From contig JAPDIT010000079.1 in assembly GCA_029259455.1 (NCBI GenBank), positions 1 through 32,974 of the forward strand: a stretch of 32,974 nucleotides of DNA. The letters run 5' to 3'. Each line of letters opens with the position of its first letter. The first letter of the stretch is position 1. Source of the stretch: Archaeoglobi archaeon (GTDB taxonomy: Archaea; Halobacteriota; Archaeoglobi; Archaeoglobales; Archaeoglobaceae). Shown piece after piece: positions 1 to 8,044 of the stretch. The position numbers and the translations under genes were made by a program. Under the pieces are notes generated by a model, which saw nothing but the letters and a program-made list of their open reading frames with translations, ran no database searches and was not told the origin of the DNA.

Positions 1-114
1 TCAGTTGCAGAAAACTTCGGACTGAAGTTCATAAGGGCTGTGAGCAGAAGAGGTCTGGCCGTTAAGATCGTCCTGGGTCTGTTGGCTTTCAACTTCTATC
101 AGCTGATGGGGTGA
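1..114 (+). CDS. Transposase, C-terminal fragment (cut by window edge)
   Basis: An open frame enters from the left edge and stops with TGA at 112-114, giving 37 residues. The end reads AVSRRGLAVKIVLGLLAFNF, the usual closing helix of IS4/IS5-superfamily DDE transposases (basic stretch, then a hydrophobic VLLALIAYN-type segment). The fragment is too short to name the IS family, and the catalytic residues lie outside the window. It is the first sign that the window begins inside or beside an insertion sequence. Confidence 0.55.
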   Translation, partial: SVAENFGLKFIRAVSRRGLAVKIVLGLLAFNFYQLMG

Positions 115-376
115 TGGGAACTATGGTTAACAAATTTTTTGCTGTGCTACAAAACTTTTTCTACTTATTTCGATTAAAATTTAATTATTAAATCTTAAGG
201 AAGTTCTCAAAATCATTTCAAGTAAGAATTGCTACTCTTGCAACCTGAAAAGGGAAACTGAGAGAACGGTTCCCATGACTTATCCAAAAATCTAAGCCCG
301 AGGCAGCGAGTTGTGAGGTTTTGAAGGACATTGCGAGACCTGAAAAACTTATTAAATTTCAACCCTCTAAAATTTT
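115..376. other. Non-coding stretch between transposase tail and thioesterase
   Basis: These 262 bases hold no convincing gene. The first part is very AT-rich and probably contains the end of the insertion sequence whose transposase stops at 114, but no terminal inverted repeat or target duplication could be fixed because the other end is outside the window. A weak inverted repeat (GGGAA ... TTCCC) lies near 251-275. The last 30 bases hold the thioesterase promoter. Confidence 0.5.
348..357 (+). promoter_or_regulatory. TATA box of thioesterase gene
   Basis: CTTATTAAAT is centred about 25 bases before the ATG at 377, with no Shine-Dalgarno sequence between. This spacing puts the transcription start at or near the start codon, as in leaderless archaeal mRNAs. 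Confidence 0.45.
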
Positions 377-793
377 ATGGAGTATGAGGAAATTCTCAAC
401 ATCGTCGGTTCTGCCCCGTGGTACAGGCTGATTGGCATGACTCCAAAGTTGGTTGGAGATAGAGTCGTTGTCGAGATGGAAATTGACAAAGACAAGCACA
501 TTCAGGCTCTCGGCGCAACTCATGGAGGAGCGATTGCCAGTGTCCTCGATTCTGCCATCGGTCTCAACATCAACAAAGAGATAGCTATGACTGGCAAGAC
601 TGCCGTAACAGCACAGCTAAACATCCACTACATTCGACCAGTTACAGAAGGAAAGATCGTGGGTGTGGGAATGCCGGTGCATATTGGCTCCAAAGTAACG
701 GTTGGTTACGGAGAGGTTAGAACGGAGGACGGGGAGCTCGTTGCAACGGGAACGGCAACTTTCTACATAATCGACAGGAAGTTCAGGGATTGA
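377..793 (+). CDS. PaaI-family hotdog thioesterase
   Basis: This is a 138-residue single-domain hotdog-fold protein of PaaI/YbgC-type thioesterase length. The motif THGGAIASVLDSAIG at about residues 48-62 is the family's active-site loop and helix, and the stretch NIHYIRPVTEGKI fits the following strands. Such enzymes hydrolyse acyl-CoA or aryl-CoA thioesters in the cytoplasm. The natural acyl group cannot be told from sequence. The ATG at 377 has a TATA box at leaderless distance. Its 3' end overlaps the convergent phosphopantothenate synthetase gene by 11 bases, so the two share no operon. The family is clear; the physiological role is open. Confidence 0.85.
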   Translation: MEYEEILNIVGSAPWYRLIGMTPKLVGDRVVVEMEIDKDKHIQALGATHGGAIASVLDSAIGLNINKEIAMTGKTAVTAQLNIHYIRPVTEGKIVGVGMPVHIGSKVTVGYGEVRTEDGELVATGTATFYIIDRKFRD

Positions 794-1544
794 GCAATTC
801 TTCCTTTACTTTCTTTAAGTATTCCACAACCCCGTCCACAGCCTCCGCAAGAATCTTTGAGTTATCGTACTTTTCGACAATTTTCTTCAGCCTCTCCTTT
901 TCCCAGTCCCTCATCTCTTCAGCAATCTCAACCATTTTCGGGAAGGCTCTGACGATGTTGTCAACAATCGTGACATCAGCCATTCTAGCGGTTCTGGAGA
1001 GAGGGTTCAAATCTACTGCTATCACCTTCTTTCCATGTTTCTTCAGAATCTCACACCTGTCCCCATCCTCCAATGGCACGAGGACAACATCGGCGATATA
1101 TATTCCCCTGCTGTCAACTATTCTTCTCGCCGATTCAAGGCCTTCAAGCTCGGCGTCGCCTGCGGCAAGCACTTCAATCCCATACCTCTCAAGGTAGTTC
1201 TTGATTTTCCCGACCCTCTCAGGGGTGTGGTGAAAAACATTGATTTCCACTTTTGCATTTACGAGTTCTGCGAGCCTCTTTGTTTCTTCTGGAACCAGAA
1301 CTGCCGTGTTACCATTTACGGAGATAACTGGATGCTTTGCAAGGAGCATTAACGCCACCGCAGCTCTTTCAGCCTTCAAAGCGAAGTTTCTGGTAGTTTC
1401 GCCGAGGATGTAGTCAAAAGCCTCCCCTCTGCCGTGAGCTATTAGTCCCTGCATTGCAGTAACCCCTAATTGTACTCCTTCAACCAGCTTTTCTCTCATT
1501 ACCAATGATTCGTACCTGGGATGGCTCTTTGGAATCTTTTTCAT
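783..1544 (-). CDS. 4-phosphopantoate--beta-alanine ligase (archaeal phosphopantothenate synthetase)
   Basis: This 253-residue protein matches the archaeal phosphopantothenate synthetase family (formerly DUF137). That enzyme joins 4-phosphopantoate and beta-alanine with ATP and replaces bacterial PanC in archaeal CoA synthesis. Supporting segments are the N-terminal IPKSHPRYESL start, HGRGEAFDYILGE near residue 40, PVISVNGN near 75 and DLNPLSRTARMADVTIVDN near 180, all typical of the family, and the length fits. The ORF track begins at a GTG at 1547, but the ATG at 1544 is preferred. It overlaps the HAD gene's stop as TGATG and has a GGTGGGG-type ribosome site just upstream. It is the last gene of the pyrF-HAD-PPS operon. 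Confidence 0.88.
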   Translation of the reverse strand: MKKIPKSHPRYESLVMREKLVEGVQLGVTAMQGLIAHGRGEAFDYILGETTRNFALKAERAAVALMLLAKHPVISVNGNTAVLVPEETKRLAELVNAKVEINVFHHTPERVGKIKNYLERYGIEVLAAGDAELEGLESARRIVDSRGIYIADVVLVPLEDGDRCEILKKHGKKVIAVDLNPLSRTARMADVTIVDNIVRAFPKMVEIAEEMRDWEKERLKKIVEKYDNSKILAEAVDGVVEYLKKVKEELLNP

Positions 1545-2173
1545 CACCCCACCTCAAGGAAGTCTGCGAGCTCTTTCAGGGATTCAAAAACGTAATCTGC
1601 GTGATGGATAAAAGACTTTGCCATCTCCTTGTTTCTCTCTGTCAATATCAGAGCCGTTTTTGTTCCAGCAGCTTTCCCCGAAAGAAGGTCGAATAGAAAA
1701 TCTCCAACCATCAGAGCCCTTGAAGGTCTGACATCGAACATCCTCAACGCCAGAATGAGTGGTTCTGGAGAGGGCTTAGGTTTTGCATCTTCTCTCCCAA
1801 AGATAAAGTCGAAATTGAAGCCTAGCCTTTCGGCCACTATCTCAGCACTCTTTCTGCTGTTTCTCGTAATCACACCTTTTATGACATCAAGCCCGTTAAC
1901 AAGCTCTACAGCGTAGTAAGCAGGTCTCGCTTCCATCGCACATCTTAACTCGTAGCTCTCAAGAATTCTGAACATTTTCTGTCTTCTCTGTACATCGCTC
2001 TCTTCCATTATCGACTCCAGAATGAACCTCTTCTCAATTCCAAGTCTTCTCCTTATCTCGTCGAAGGGTATGTTGAGCTCGATAAGCGTGCCGTCTAAAT
2101 CAAAGGCAATAAGTTCAAATTTTGAGGAGTTCTCTGAACTTTCTGGCCTCCTTAGCTGGATTTCCTGATTCAT
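1544..2173 (-). CDS. HAD-superfamily phosphatase (phosphoglycolate-phosphatase-like)
   Basis: This is a haloacid-dehalogenase-fold hydrolase of 209 residues. Motif I is FDLDGTL at about residues 24-30, motif II is the ITRNS region, the lysine region reads [10 protein letters not shown] and motif IV is [13 protein letters not shown] helical cap lies between motifs I and II. The family removes phosphate from small metabolites through an aspartyl-phosphate intermediate; the substrate is not predictable. The ORF track starts at TTG 2188, but ATG 2173 sits a few bases after GGGAGGGG, a strong ribosome site. Even so, the first 59 bases overlap the 3' end of pyrF in another frame, a long overlap that implies tight translational coupling. 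The next gene's ATG overlaps its stop. Confidence 0.82.
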   Translation of the reverse strand: MNQEIQLRRPESSENSSKFELIAFDLDGTLIELNIPFDEIRRRLGIEKRFILESIMEESDVQRRQKMFRILESYELRCAMEARPAYYAVELVNGLDVIKGVITRNSRKSAEIVAERLGFNFDFIFGREDAKPKPSPEPLILALRMFDVRPSRALMVGDFLFDLLSGKAAGTKTALILTERNKEMAKSFIHHADYVFESLKELADFLEVG

Positions 2174-2744
2174 AAATACCCCTCCCAACTATAATTCCAT
2201 CGGCATACTTTACAGCCTCCACACTGCCCTTCTGGGCACCTATTCCGGGACAGAGAATTTCCATGTTGCCTGCGACTCTCCTTATCTCCTTCAACCTCCC
2301 AATTCTTGTAGAAGGAGCTATAAGACCTTTACATCCGACTTCTCTGGCCTTCTCAACGATTTTTAACGAAACAGCACTCATGAACTCCTCCCCTCCGGGA
2401 CTGCTGAGTTCTGTCACAACGTAAACCTTTCCTCCGTATTCTCCGGCAACTCTGCAGACCTCCTTAAGCGTATCGCTGCCAACGAAGCCGTGTGCGATCA
2501 CCGACTCAGCTGAATTCTCAAAGGCAATTTTCGCTATCAGGGAACTCGTGTACGGAATGTCGGCGATCTTGAAATCCGCTATAACGGGTTTAATTTTGGA
2601 GAGCTTTTTTATCACACCTATACCAGCTGAGAGAACAAGGGGGTAGTTGACCTTTATTCTGTCAACATATTCCTCAACGCTTCTTGCTATTTCAAAGGCT
2701 TCTTCTTCATTGAGAACGTCAAGGGCCAGTATTAGCTGTTTCAT
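2115..2744 (-). CDS. pyrF: Orotidine 5'-phosphate decarboxylase
   Basis: PyrF catalyses the last step of UMP synthesis, decarboxylation of OMP. The 209-residue protein opens with LILALDV and carries the catalytic D-x-K-x-x-D motif as ADFKIADIP near residue 60. The phosphate-binding end follows as PGIGAQKGS and [11 protein letters not shown], the complete TIM-barrel set for the archaeal type. The ORF track extends upstream to 2792, but the ATG at 2744 gives the family's normal start ([10 protein letters not shown]). A weak TATA-like stretch lies about 25 bases before it. It heads a minus-strand operon with the HAD phosphatase and phosphopantothenate synthetase and is divergent from moeA. Confidence 0.95.
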   Translation of the reverse strand: MKQLILALDVLNEEEAFEIARSVEEYVDRIKVNYPLVLSAGIGVIKKLSKIKPVIADFKIADIPYTSSLIAKIAFENSAESVIAHGFVGSDTLKEVCRVAGEYGGKVYVVTELSSPGGEEFMSAVSLKIVEKAREVGCKGLIAPSTRIGRLKEIRRVAGNMEILCPGIGAQKGSVEAVKYADGIIVGRGIYESGNPAKEARKFRELLKI

Positions 2745-2807
2745 CGAGGAATGTTGAATGTGGGTAAAAATTACTTTTCCTTCCAAAAGCAATCCGGAGC
2801 AACAACT

Positions 2808-2816
2808 TTATACCGT
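2808..2816 (+). promoter_or_regulatory. TATA box of the moeA operon
   Basis: AACTTTATA lies about 24 bases before the ATG at 2835, with no ribosome site before that ATG, so a leaderless transcript is likely. An imperfect palindrome around GTGCAC (2815-2826) lies between the box and the start codon. Confidence 0.5.
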
Positions 2817-2834
2817 TGTGCACGACCATGCATA

Positions 2835-4079
2835 ATGGTTAGGGAAAAGGGTTTCTGGAAAAGGGAGAGGGTTGGTGGGGCCCTCAACAGTTTGCTTGGA
2901 AAGATTAAGGTGCTTGGTACTGAATATGTTAACGTTTACAACCTCAACGGCCGTGTTTTGGCCGAAGATATTGTTGCAGGCTTTGACATTCCGCGATTTG
3001 ACAGGGCGGCGATGGATGGTTACGCTGTAAGGGCTGAGGACACGTTTGGCGCCTCCATCAACAACCCAATCATGCTCGAGCTTGCTGGCAGTGTGGAGAT
3101 TGGAGAGACGCCTGAGGTAAAGGTGGGTCAAGGGAAAGCTGTGAAGATAATGACTGGAGCGATGATGCCCGAAGGAGCCAACGCGGTCGTCATGCTTGAG
3201 CACACAAGGGTGAATGGCGACTTCATTGAAGTCTTGAAGGCTGTGACACCAATGAAAAACGTTTCAAGAAGAGGAGAGGATATAAAAGAGGGCGAGGTTG
3301 TCCTGAGAAGGGGAGAGATTCTCCAGCCTCAGGATGCTGGGGTTATTGCATCTCTGGGGATTGAGAGAGTCAGGGTTTACCGGAAACCGAGAGTGGCTGT
3401 CATCACTACCGGAAATGAACTTGTAGAGATTGGTGAAGCAGTTGAGGGAGCGAAAATATACAACTCCAACAATCCGATGATATGCAACGCCCTCCTTGAG
3501 TTTGGATTTGAAGCGATTTCAATGGGGATAGCGAGAGATTCAACTGAAGATATACGGGATAAAGTCAGTAAAGCGCTAAGGTTTGATGCGGTTGTGATAA
3601 CAGGAGGAACTTCTGTCGGCTCCAAGGACCTCGTTCCTGAAGTTATTGAAGAGATGGGAGAGGTTGTATTTCACGGCGTTTCAATGAAGCCCGGGATGCC
3701 AACTGCAGCCGGTGTTGTTGATGGAAAGCCTGTTTTCATGCTCCCGGGCTCTCCGGCAGCAGCTTTACTTGGATTTTACACCTTCGCTGTTCCAGCTCTC
3801 TACAGGATGATGAACGTGAAAATTGTTGCAAGGAAGTGGAGCAGACAGAGAGGAATCCTGCAGGGAAGAATTCCGTCAGAGATTGGTGTGAGAGGAAACG
3901 TGAGAGTTTTCTGGGAAGACGGGAAGGTTTACCCGATAAGGATCTCGGGTTCGGGAGTTCTCAGCTCTTTCGTAAGAGCGAATGCCTTGCTTGTCGTGCC
4001 CGAGGAGAGGGAGGGCTACGAGGAGGGTGAGGAGGTAGAGGTTACGCTTTTGAGGGATGTAACAGAGGTGTTCGAATGA
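2835..4079 (+). CDS. moeA: Molybdopterin molybdenumtransferase MoeA (paralogue 1)
   Basis: MoeA inserts molybdate or tungstate into adenylylated molybdopterin, finishing the cofactor. The 414-residue protein has the complete MoeA layout: the N-terminal linker domain with FDRAAMDGYAVRAEDTFG near residue 55, the molybdopterin-binding domain with TTGNELVEIGE and ITGGTSVGSKDLV, the PGSPAA loop and a small beta-barrel C-terminal domain. The ORF track begins at 2751, but the ATG at 2835 is preferred. The upstream 28 residues do not look like MoeA, and the TATA box at 2808-2816 leaves no room for them. It overlaps the second moeA gene as ATGA, so the two are co-transcribed. The metal handled by each paralogue is unknown. 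Confidence 0.93.
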   Translation: MVREKGFWKRERVGGALNSLLGKIKVLGTEYVNVYNLNGRVLAEDIVAGFDIPRFDRAAMDGYAVRAEDTFGASINNPIMLELAGSVEIGETPEVKVGQGKAVKIMTGAMMPEGANAVVMLEHTRVNGDFIEVLKAVTPMKNVSRRGEDIKEGEVVLRRGEILQPQDAGVIASLGIERVRVYRKPRVAVITTGNELVEIGEAVEGAKIYNSNNPMICNALLEFGFEAISMGIARDSTEDIRDKVSKALRFDAVVITGGTSVGSKDLVPEVIEEMGEVVFHGVSMKPGMPTAAGVVDGKPVFMLPGSPAAALLGFYTFAVPALYRMMNVKIVARKWSRQRGILQGRIPSEIGVRGNVRVFWEDGKVYPIRISGSGVLSSFVRANALLVVPEEREGYEEGEEVEVTLLRDVTEVFE

Positions 4080-6040
4080 GGAAGGTTTTCAGAGATGTTG
4101 TAACAATTGACGAAGCCCGAAATCTGCTTTTCAACCACTTCACCCCAAAAAGAGCCGTTGAGACCGTTCCGCTTCACCTCGCTGTGGGGAGAGTCCTGGC
4201 AAAGGATGTTTACGCTCTCACCGACGTCCCACCTTTCGACAGAGCAACAATGGACGGCTACGCTGTCAGGGCTGAAGACACATTCACTGCCGAGGAAGAC
4301 AACCCAGTTATTTTGAAAGTCACAGGAGTGATTGAGGCTGGAAAAAAACCAGAAATTGAGGTTAATAGAGGAGAGGCTGCTGAAATAGCCACAGGAGCCA
4401 TGATGCCGAAGGGTGCAAACGCTGTGGTAATGGTAGAGTACACAAGGAAGAGGAGGGATGAGATTGAGGTATTCAAGCCAGTCTCTCCTGGAGAGAATGT
4501 AATGTATGCTGGAAGCGACATAATGGCGGGAGAGCTGATAGCCAGAGAGGGTTCGAAGCTGACACACAGAGAAATCGGTGTTATGGCTGCATGCGGGATA
4601 AAAGAGGTTGAGGTTTACAGGAAGCCAAGAGTTGCAGTAATCTCAACAGGAAATGAGCTGGTTAGCCCAGGAGAGAAGCTCGTGGAGGGAAAAATATACG
4701 ACGTCAACTCCTACAGCCTAGCTGCAGCTGTTGAGGAGAATGGCGGGGAAGCGATTTTAATTGGCATTGCGAGAGATGATGAAGCGGAGATGCGCAGAAT
4801 GATTGACAAAGCTCTCAGAGAGGCTGACATTGTTATGACAAGTGGGAGCACTTCTGCGGGAGCCGGGGATGTGATGTACCGCATTCTGGATGAGTTCAAT
4901 CCGGGTGTAATAGTTCACGGCATCGCTATAAAGCCCGGAAAGCCAGCCATCATAGCGGTGAGTGACTCAAAACCAATTTTTGGGTTGCCGGGATATCCGA
5001 CCTCTGCCATGACAGTTTTTGAGGTTATGGTAGCGCCGGTAATAAGGGAAATGGCCGGAATTTCGGAAAGTGAGATGACGAGGCTAAAAGCAAGGCTCGC
5101 TTTGAAGGTTTTCTCGGCAGAGGGAAGGAGAGAGTTTCTTCCGGTAAACGTTGTGGAGGGTGCTGAGGGTTACTCAGCCTATCCTGTGAGCGGCTCATAC
5201 AGCGGAGCTGTTACCGCCTTTGCCTTCACAGACGGCTTTGTTGAGATTCCCGAAAACGTTGTCATGCTCGAAGAAGGGGAAGAGGTTGAGATTAGGCTCT
5301 TCAGCCAGCTCAGACCTGCGGATTTGATGATAATAGGGAGCCACTGCGTTGGTGTGGACATTCTTCTGTCAATTCTGCGGGAAAAGAAGCCTTACATGAG
5401 CAAGGTTATAAACGTCGGCTCTACAGGTGGGATTCTTGCCGTAAAGAGGGGTGAGGCTGATATTGCCGGCACTCACCTGCTTGACGAGAGTGGAGTTTAC
5501 AACGAGCCGATTATAAGAAAATACGGTCTAAGGAACGTGCTGCTGGTCAAGGGTTACTTAAGGGAGCAGGGGTTGATAGTTGCAAGAGGTAATCCCAAGA
5601 GAATTCGGGGGTTTGAGGACTTGCTGAGGGAGGATGTGACCTTCATCAATCGCAACCGGGGAAGTGGGACGAGGATTCTGACAGACATGTATCTCAAGGA
5701 AGTTGCTGAAAAGAGGGGTGTGAGCTTTCAGGAACTCATTGCTTCAATCAAAGGCTATACAGTTGAGGCGAAAACTCACACTTCCGTTGCAGTTGCGGTG
5801 GCAAGCGGGAAGGCTGACGTTGGAGTTGGAATAAAGAGCGTCGCGGTGAACTATGGCCTGGATTTCATACCGCTAAGAAGCGAGGAGTACGATTTCCTTA
5901 TAAGGAAAGGCAGGATGGAAAAGGAAGCTGTGAGGGACTTTCTGGATTGTCTGACTTCGGAGGAGTTTGCCAGCAGGCTTCAGAAAGTTGATGGTCTGGA
6001 AGTCTATGATAGAACCGGAGAAGTTGTGGAGATCGAGTGA
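4076..6040 (+). CDS. moeA: MoeA paralogue 2 fused to a substrate-binding-protein-like domain
   Basis: The first ~405 of 654 residues form a full MoeA with FDRATMDGYAVRAEDTF, STGNELVSPGE, TSGSTSAGAGD and GLPGYPTSAM. The last ~240 residues form a PBP-like domain (PF12727 type), starting near LRPADLMIIGSHCVGVDILL and containing INVGSTGGILAVKRGEADIA and INRNRGSGTRILTD. This fusion is known in archaea and some bacteria. The extra domain resembles molybdate/tungstate-binding or LysR effector-binding proteins, so it may sense or deliver the oxyanion; that role is inference. Its ATG overlaps the stop of the first moeA gene. Archaeoglobus-type organisms use tungsto- and molybdoenzymes, which may explain two copies in tandem. 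Confidence 0.92.
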   Translation: MRKVFRDVVTIDEARNLLFNHFTPKRAVETVPLHLAVGRVLAKDVYALTDVPPFDRATMDGYAVRAEDTFTAEEDNPVILKVTGVIEAGKKPEIEVNRGEAAEIATGAMMPKGANAVVMVEYTRKRRDEIEVFKPVSPGENVMYAGSDIMAGELIAREGSKLTHREIGVMAACGIKEVEVYRKPRVAVISTGNELVSPGEKLVEGKIYDVNSYSLAAAVEENGGEAILIGIARDDEAEMRRMIDKALREADIVMTSGSTSAGAGDVMYRILDEFNPGVIVHGIAIKPGKPAIIAVSDSKPIFGLPGYPTSAMTVFEVMVAPVIREMAGISESEMTRLKARLALKVFSAEGRREFLPVNVVEGAEGYSAYPVSGSYSGAVTAFAFTDGFVEIPENVVMLEEGEEVEIRLFSQLRPADLMIIGSHCVGVDILLSILREKKPYMSKVINVGSTGGILAVKRGEADIAGTHLLDESGVYNEPIIRKYGLRNVLLVKGYLREQGLIVARGNPKRIRGFEDLLREDVTFINRNRGSGTRILTDMYLKEVAEKRGVSFQELIASIKGYTVEAKTHTSVAVAVASGKADVGVGIKSVAVNYGLDFIPLRSEEYDFLIRKGRMEKEAVRDFLDCLTSEEFASRLQKVDGLEVYDRTGEVVEIE

Positions 6041-6105
6041 GTATTTGAAAATCTGATTGAATGGAAATCCAAGAATTTTGATTTTAAATCAACATTAATA
6101 ACGAA

Positions 6106-6117
6106 AAAAATATATAG
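6106..6117 (+). promoter_or_regulatory. TATA box of the corrinoid methyl-transfer genes
   Basis: AAAAATATATAG is centred about 29 bases before the ATG at 6141. The 100-base gap after moeA is otherwise AT-rich and non-coding. It should drive the corrinoid fusion gene and, 8 bases behind that gene, the chaperonin paralogue. Confidence 0.55.
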
Positions 6118-6120
6118 AGA

Positions 6121-6139
6121 GTTATTGTCACAACGTAAC
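6121..6139. promoter_or_regulatory. Possible operator: GTTA-TTGT-C-ACAA-CG-TAAC
   Basis: The stretch between the TATA box and the ATG at 6141 is a near-perfect inverted repeat: TTGT-C-ACAA flanked by GTTA on the left and TAAC on the right. A repressor bound here would block transcription start. The location is good, but the sequence is short and no regulator gene is adjacent, so this is a candidate only. Confidence 0.3.
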
Positions 6140-6140
6140 A

Positions 6141-8036
6141 ATGAAGGAGCTGCTAGAAAAGTTAGCTAAAGCAGTTGATGCAGGAGATGCGGAAAATGCA
6201 AAAAAGCTTGCTAAGGAGGCAATTGATGCAGGTGTAGAACCGTTGGAGATTATCGAATGGTTAATCAAAGGAATGGATATCGTCTCTGAAAAATACGAGA
6301 AAGGTGAGTATTTCATACCTGATCTGCTAATTGCCGCTGAAGCGTTTTATGCTGCCCTTGATGTAATCAAACCGCTCACCAAAGCCGCGCCTAAAAAAGT
6401 GGGCAAAGTAGTAATAGGTGTTGTAGAGGGGGACATCCACGATATAGGCAAAAACTTAGTAAAGCTCCAGTTGATAGCGAAGGGTTTTGATGTAATTGAC
6501 CTCGGAAGAGATGTCCCGCTAGAGGAATTCGTCAAGGCTGCAAAAGAACATAAGGCCGACATAGTTGCGATGTCTACACTTATGACGACTACTATGCCAG
6601 GAATGGAAGTTGTAATAGAGCGACTAAAGGAAGAAGGGATTAGAGATAACGTGAGGGTAATTGTCGGTGGTGCACCTGTAAGCGAGGAGTTTGCCAAAAG
6701 CATAGGAGCGGATGCATACAAACCAAATGCAACTGAAGGCGCGAAATGGTGCGTTGAGGCTGTGAAAACATTACCACCACCTGAAGAGAGGTGGGTAACA
6801 CCGCTCATCGAATCAAAAGCCCTTGAATACCGCAGAGAAATTGCTAAACGACCACCAAAAGTAGGGGTTGACATCGGTCGCCTTACAGCCGAGAAAATCA
6901 TGCAAGAGGTGGAGAAAGGAGTTGTACCAAAGAAAGCCGAGACTATGACACACGCAGAAAGAGTGCTGTCAGCAGTCGCAGATATGAAAGTTGACAGACT
7001 CCCAGTTTATCCAATAGCCTGTGCAGTTTTGAGAAAATTCTTACCGTGTACCTACAGAGAGTTCTGCACGGATCCAGAGAAGTACGCAGAGGTTATGGCT
7101 GTTGCTGCAAAGTATCTGGACTTCGATTTTGCAGTCGGCTTTTGGGACTTAAGCGTAACAGCTTCAGATCTTGGAGCGGGAGTGAGATTTCCCGAAGAGA
7201 ATACCCCAGCCGCAGAAGAACATTTGGAGGAGTATGAAAAAATTGAGGTTCCCGAAGTTAAACCGGGTACGCGTGCGTATGCATTGATACAGGCAAGTAA
7301 AAAGGCCAGAGAGAGGCTTAGAGAGTATAACATGCCATTTCTCGGTTTCATAGAGGGGCCGCTGTTAACTCTAACACAGCTAATGGGAACCGAGAGAGTG
7401 TTGGAAGACATGAAGAATAATCCCCGTGTAGTACACAAAGCTCTGGAGAAGACTACTGAATACTGCTGCGAAGTGACCAAGAAGTTCTTCGAAGAGGATG
7501 CGTGTGAAATGCTTTGCGTAGATTACCTCTGGTCCAATGATGTGATTATAGACTCGGACATGTACTGGGAATTCGAGGGGAAATACGTTGTGAACAAGCA
7601 TCTTCAGACATTCAAGCAATATGGGCAGCCTCTAATAGTCCACAACTGTGCAGATGCACCACACTACGAAATTCAGATAGGAAAATTCGAAGCTTTGGCT
7701 TTCAGTTACTGCTACTACCCGCACCAGAGGGAGAAAGGTTCTAAGAATTATGCAGATCTGATACCCAAATGGGCTGACAACTGTGTCCTTGTAGGAGAAC
7801 TCATGCCCTACAAGTTCCTCGATAACTCTGCTGAGGGTTTGACAAGAATTGAGAGGGAGACAAAGGAGTTGCTTGAGGGAGTGCTAAATGCATTGAAGGA
7901 GAGTGGCCACCAGTCGCGCTACATAATATCAACAGGGTGTGAAGTTCCACCAAATGGCCCCTTAGACACGGTAAAGAAGATGATAGACGTCGTTAAAGAA
8001 GTGGGGCCAGAACTGCAGAAAAAGATAATCGGGTAA
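6141..8036 (+). CDS. Corrinoid protein / UroD-type (MtaA/MtvB-like) methyltransferase fusion
   Basis: This 631-residue single chain carries two parts of a corrinoid methyl-transfer system. Residues 1-90 are a helical B12-binding cap. Residues ~90-215 are a B12-binding Rossmann domain with GDIHDIGK (His100 as lower cobalt ligand), the STL motif at 145-147 and VGGAPV at 175-180, as in MtaC/MtbC. After a linker, residues ~265-631 are a uroporphyrinogen-decarboxylase-fold methyltransferase. His501, Cys503 (HNCADAP) and Cys600 (STGCEVPP) match the H-x-C...C zinc site of MtaA/MtbA. CmuA (chloromethane) also fuses these two domain types, but in the opposite order. The chain probably methylates or demethylates its own corrinoid. 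The donor could be a methoxylated aromatic (MtvB/MtoB are in this superfamily), a methyl thiol or another compound; the acceptor is unknown. The ATG has a TATA box at 29 bases. Confidence 0.88.
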   Translation: MKELLEKLAKAVDAGDAENAKKLAKEAIDAGVEPLEIIEWLIKGMDIVSEKYEKGEYFIPDLLIAAEAFYAALDVIKPLTKAAPKKVGKVVIGVVEGDIHDIGKNLVKLQLIAKGFDVIDLGRDVPLEEFVKAAKEHKADIVAMSTLMTTTMPGMEVVIERLKEEGIRDNVRVIVGGAPVSEEFAKSIGADAYKPNATEGAKWCVEAVKTLPPPEERWVTPLIESKALEYRREIAKRPPKVGVDIGRLTAEKIMQEVEKGVVPKKAETMTHAERVLSAVADMKVDRLPVYPIACAVLRKFLPCTYREFCTDPEKYAEVMAVAAKYLDFDFAVGFWDLSVTASDLGAGVRFPEENTPAAEEHLEEYEKIEVPEVKPGTRAYALIQASKKARERLREYNMPFLGFIEGPLLTLTQLMGTERVLEDMKNNPRVVHKALEKTTEYCCEVTKKFFEEDACEMLCVDYLWSNDVIIDSDMYWEFEGKYVVNKHLQTFKQYGQPLIVHNCADAPHYEIQIGKFEALAFSYCYYPHQREKGSKNYADLIPKWADNCVLVGELMPYKFLDNSAEGLTRIERETKELLEGVLNALKESGHQSRYIISTGCEVPPNGPLDTVKKMIDVVKEVGPELQKKIIG

Positions 8037-8044
8037 TTTTCTAA

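Noticed and set aside
118-140. CTATGGTTAACAAA after the left transposase recurs on the opposite strand near 11848-11865, suggesting an IS terminal repeat pair.
   Set aside because: A 14-base match is expected about by chance somewhere in 33 kb on two strands, and no matching transposase or target duplication flanks the second copy.
6347-6901. Minus-strand ORF of 184 residues inside the corrinoid fusion gene.
   Set aside because: It lies wholly antisense to the B12-binding domain, has low-complexity Ser/Thr composition and no promoter or ribosome site.
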